From positions 1 through 64,000 of the forward strand of contig JBFLXR010000006.1 of assembly GCA_040757065.1 (NCBI GenBank): DNA of 64,000 bases, given 5' to 3'. Shown here piece by piece: positions 62,784 to 64,000 of this stretch; the first letter of the stretch is position 1; every line of letters starts with the position of its first letter. Under the pieces are notes generated by a model. It worked only from the letters and a program-made list of their open reading frames with translations. It had not been told where the DNA came from and did not search any database. The translations under genes and the position numbers were made by a program. This DNA is from JBFLXR01 sp040757065. Its GTDB lineage: Bacteria; Pseudomonadota; Gammaproteobacteria; Burkholderiales; Gallionellaceae.

Positions 62784-63245
62784 CTACGGTTTCGTCGTTT
62801 CGGGGAGGGTGTGTCCTGCCGCTTTCAGTTCGCGCCGCCATTGGCCGGACTCGAAACCATTCAGGTATTGCACACCGATGGCCAATGCCGGGACGCCCTC
62901 CAGCTTAGTGGTCTCTTTAAACGCCAGAATTTCTTCGTTACTCACCAGATTTTTTTCGGTGTAAGGAATTTTGTTGAGCTTGAGAAAATCGCGCGCCAGT
63001 TGGCAAGGTTCGGCACAATTCGGCGCAACGTAGAGCACCACCGGGCGCTGTTTGCGCTTAATCGCCTCCAGCGTGGCGGCATCGGGCTTGTCCGCCGGTA
63101 TCTTGCGCGTCTCCACCTCTTTAGTATCCGCAGGCGGACGGTCGCCGTAATGCACTTTGCCTTCGGCATCGACCCAGCGGTAAGCCTCGCCCGCCTGCGC
63201 CGCTCCCGCTAACAATCCCAACACCATCAGCAAGATCAGGCGCAT
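62784..63245 (-). CDS. DUF4124-glutaredoxin-like secreted protein
   Basis: 153 residues. A signal peptide (1-18, AGAAQA) is followed by a DUF4124 motif (EAYRWVDAEGKVHYGDRPP). A thioredoxin-fold domain comes next with APNCAEPC (Cys77, Cys81) and a GVPAL cis-Pro loop at 118-122. The redox pair is spaced C-x3-C and not C-x2-C, which would change or abolish disulfide chemistry. It lies four bases before the antiporter gene and fifteen after prlC. Confidence 0.75.
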   Translation of the reverse strand: MRLILLMVLGLLAGAAQAGEAYRWVDAEGKVHYGDRPPADTKEVETRKIPADKPDAATLEAIKRKQRPVVLYVAPNCAEPCQLARDFLKLNKIPYTEKNLVSNEEILAFKETTKLEGVPALAIGVQYLNGFESGQWRRELKAAGHTLPETTKP

Positions 63246-63260
63246 GCGAACCTCCTTCGG

Positions 63261-64000
63261 TTAAGACTGCGTTTCGGTCAGCCCGCTGTGGCGCAACAGG
63301 GCGTCGATTTGCGGTTCGCGGCCGCGGAAGGCGACGAACGAATCCATCGCATCGCGGCTGCCGCCGACCGACAGAATTTCCTCGCGGAACAGATTGCCGG
63401 TCTGGGCATTCAGCACACCGCTTTCCTCGAACAGACTGAAGGCATCGGACGACAGCACCTCCGCCCACTTGTAACTGTAGTAGCCCGCCGCATAGCCGCC
63501 GGAGAAGATATGCGAGAAGCTGTTCTGGAAGCGATTAAAGGCCGGCGGAATCAGCACGGCCACCTCGGCGCGCACTTCGTCCAGCAACTGCTGCACGCTC
63601 TGCGCACCGCGCGGATCGTATTCGCAATGCAGACGTATATCGAACAAGGCAAACTCGACCTGACGCAGCGTAAACAAGCCGCTCTGGAAATTCTTCGCGG
63701 CCAGCATCTTGTCGTATAGCACACGCGGCAGCGGCGCGCCGGTCTCTACATGGCGGGTCATACCTTGCAGCACATCCCATTCCCAGCAAAAATTTTCCAT
63801 AAACTGGCTGGGCAGTTCGACCGCATCCCACTCCACGCCGTTAATGCCCGACACGGCCAGATCTTCCACCTGCGTCAGAAGATGGTGCAAACCGTGACCG
63901 AGTTCGTGAAACAGGGTAATCACTTCGTCGTGGGTAAACAGCGAGGGCTTGCCGCCCACCGGCGCGGCAAAATTGCAGGTGAGATACGCCACCGGGGTTT
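63261..64000 (-). CDS. prlC: Oligopeptidase A, 3' part (partial)
   Basis: The frame runs off the right edge; the visible part is the C-terminal 246 or so residues of an M3 metallopeptidase. HELGHGLHH is the HExxH-like zinc site, in the form HELGH, and VEWDAVELPSQFMENF follows as in PrlC/Dcp. The final codons read FRGREPQIDALLRHSGL. The enzyme degrades peptides such as cleaved signal peptides in the cytoplasm. The N-terminal half is outside the window. Confidence 0.93.
   Translation of the reverse strand, partial: TPVAYLTCNFAAPVGGKPSLFTHDEVITLFHELGHGLHHLLTQVEDLAVSGINGVEWDAVELPSQFMENFCWEWDVLQGMTRHVETGAPLPRVLYDKMLAAKNFQSGLFTLRQVEFALFDIRLHCEYDPRGAQSVQQLLDEVRAEVAVLIPPAFNRFQNSFSHIFSGGYAAGYYSYKWAEVLSSDAFSLFEESGVLNAQTGNLFREEILSVGGSRDAMDSFVAFRGREPQIDALLRHSGLTETQS

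Overview
The window looks like a chromosomal segment of a betaproteobacterium, most plausibly a Nitrosomonadales-type (Gallionellaceae-like) lineage. This is inferred from gene order and protein style, not from a search. Supporting blocks are argS-SPOR-dsbA-SDR, petABC, pilMNOPQ-aroKB-dgt-gltBD and glnA-ntrBC. Coding density is high and most of the DNA is GC-rich. No tRNA, rRNA or CRISPR array was seen.

Layout. 1-2750: an AT-richer accessory strip with the tail of an IS3-type transposase and four unrelated small minus-strand genes, two of them followed by copies of a degenerate repeat. 2839-8419: a GFA-fold protein, a NIT-HAMP-GGDEF diguanylate cyclase, and a copper-type TonB receptor with a small His-tailed secreted partner. 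8429-12245: SDR, dsbA, SPOR protein and argS, read leftwards. 12286-16936: Rieske, cytochrome b and cytochrome c1, followed by a monohaem membrane protein and a GlcD-like flavin dehydrogenase. 17069-29792: priA, hemE, gltD, gltB, dgt and an aroK-aroB fusion. 29880-34813: pilQ to pilM, divergent from the PBP1a gene at 34952. 37321-39056: a conserved unknown and a small low-GC islet. 39116-41161: tolC and a PIMT-like methyltransferase. 41286-43293: TPP riboswitch and thiC. 43312-46652: DUF4153, cysteine-cluster, DUF2798 and DUF1289 proteins and uppP. 46742-49802: YaiI, a small islet, rhodanese and a CDF exporter. 49793-54835: nitrogen-control block. 54980-57867: KaiC-like ATPase, degenerate receiver and HD-GYP protein. 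57849-64000: secreted phosphoesterase, xthA, a PocR-PAS-GAF-GGDEF cyclase, a Ca2+/H+ antiporter, a DUF4124-thioredoxin-fold protein and the 3' part of prlC.

How the genes work together. Nitrogen assimilation is well represented: gltBD makes glutamate, glnA makes glutamine and ntrBC regulates. The glnA upstream region carries a perfect NtrC-type palindrome, a weaker second site 32 bp away and a good sigma-54 promoter; a second sigma-54-like promoter precedes ntrB. Cyclic-di-GMP signalling recurs, with two diguanylate cyclases whose active and inhibitory sites look intact and one HD-GYP phosphodiesterase.

The most unusual unit is the three-gene KaiC-like / pseudo-receiver / HD-GYP operon. Other points of interest are the AroK-AroB fusion with a retained internal start, an orphan forward terminator between priA and hemE that hints at a small RNA, a thiC SD-sequestering hairpin, and a 16-bp perfect palindrome upstream of the PocR cyclase.
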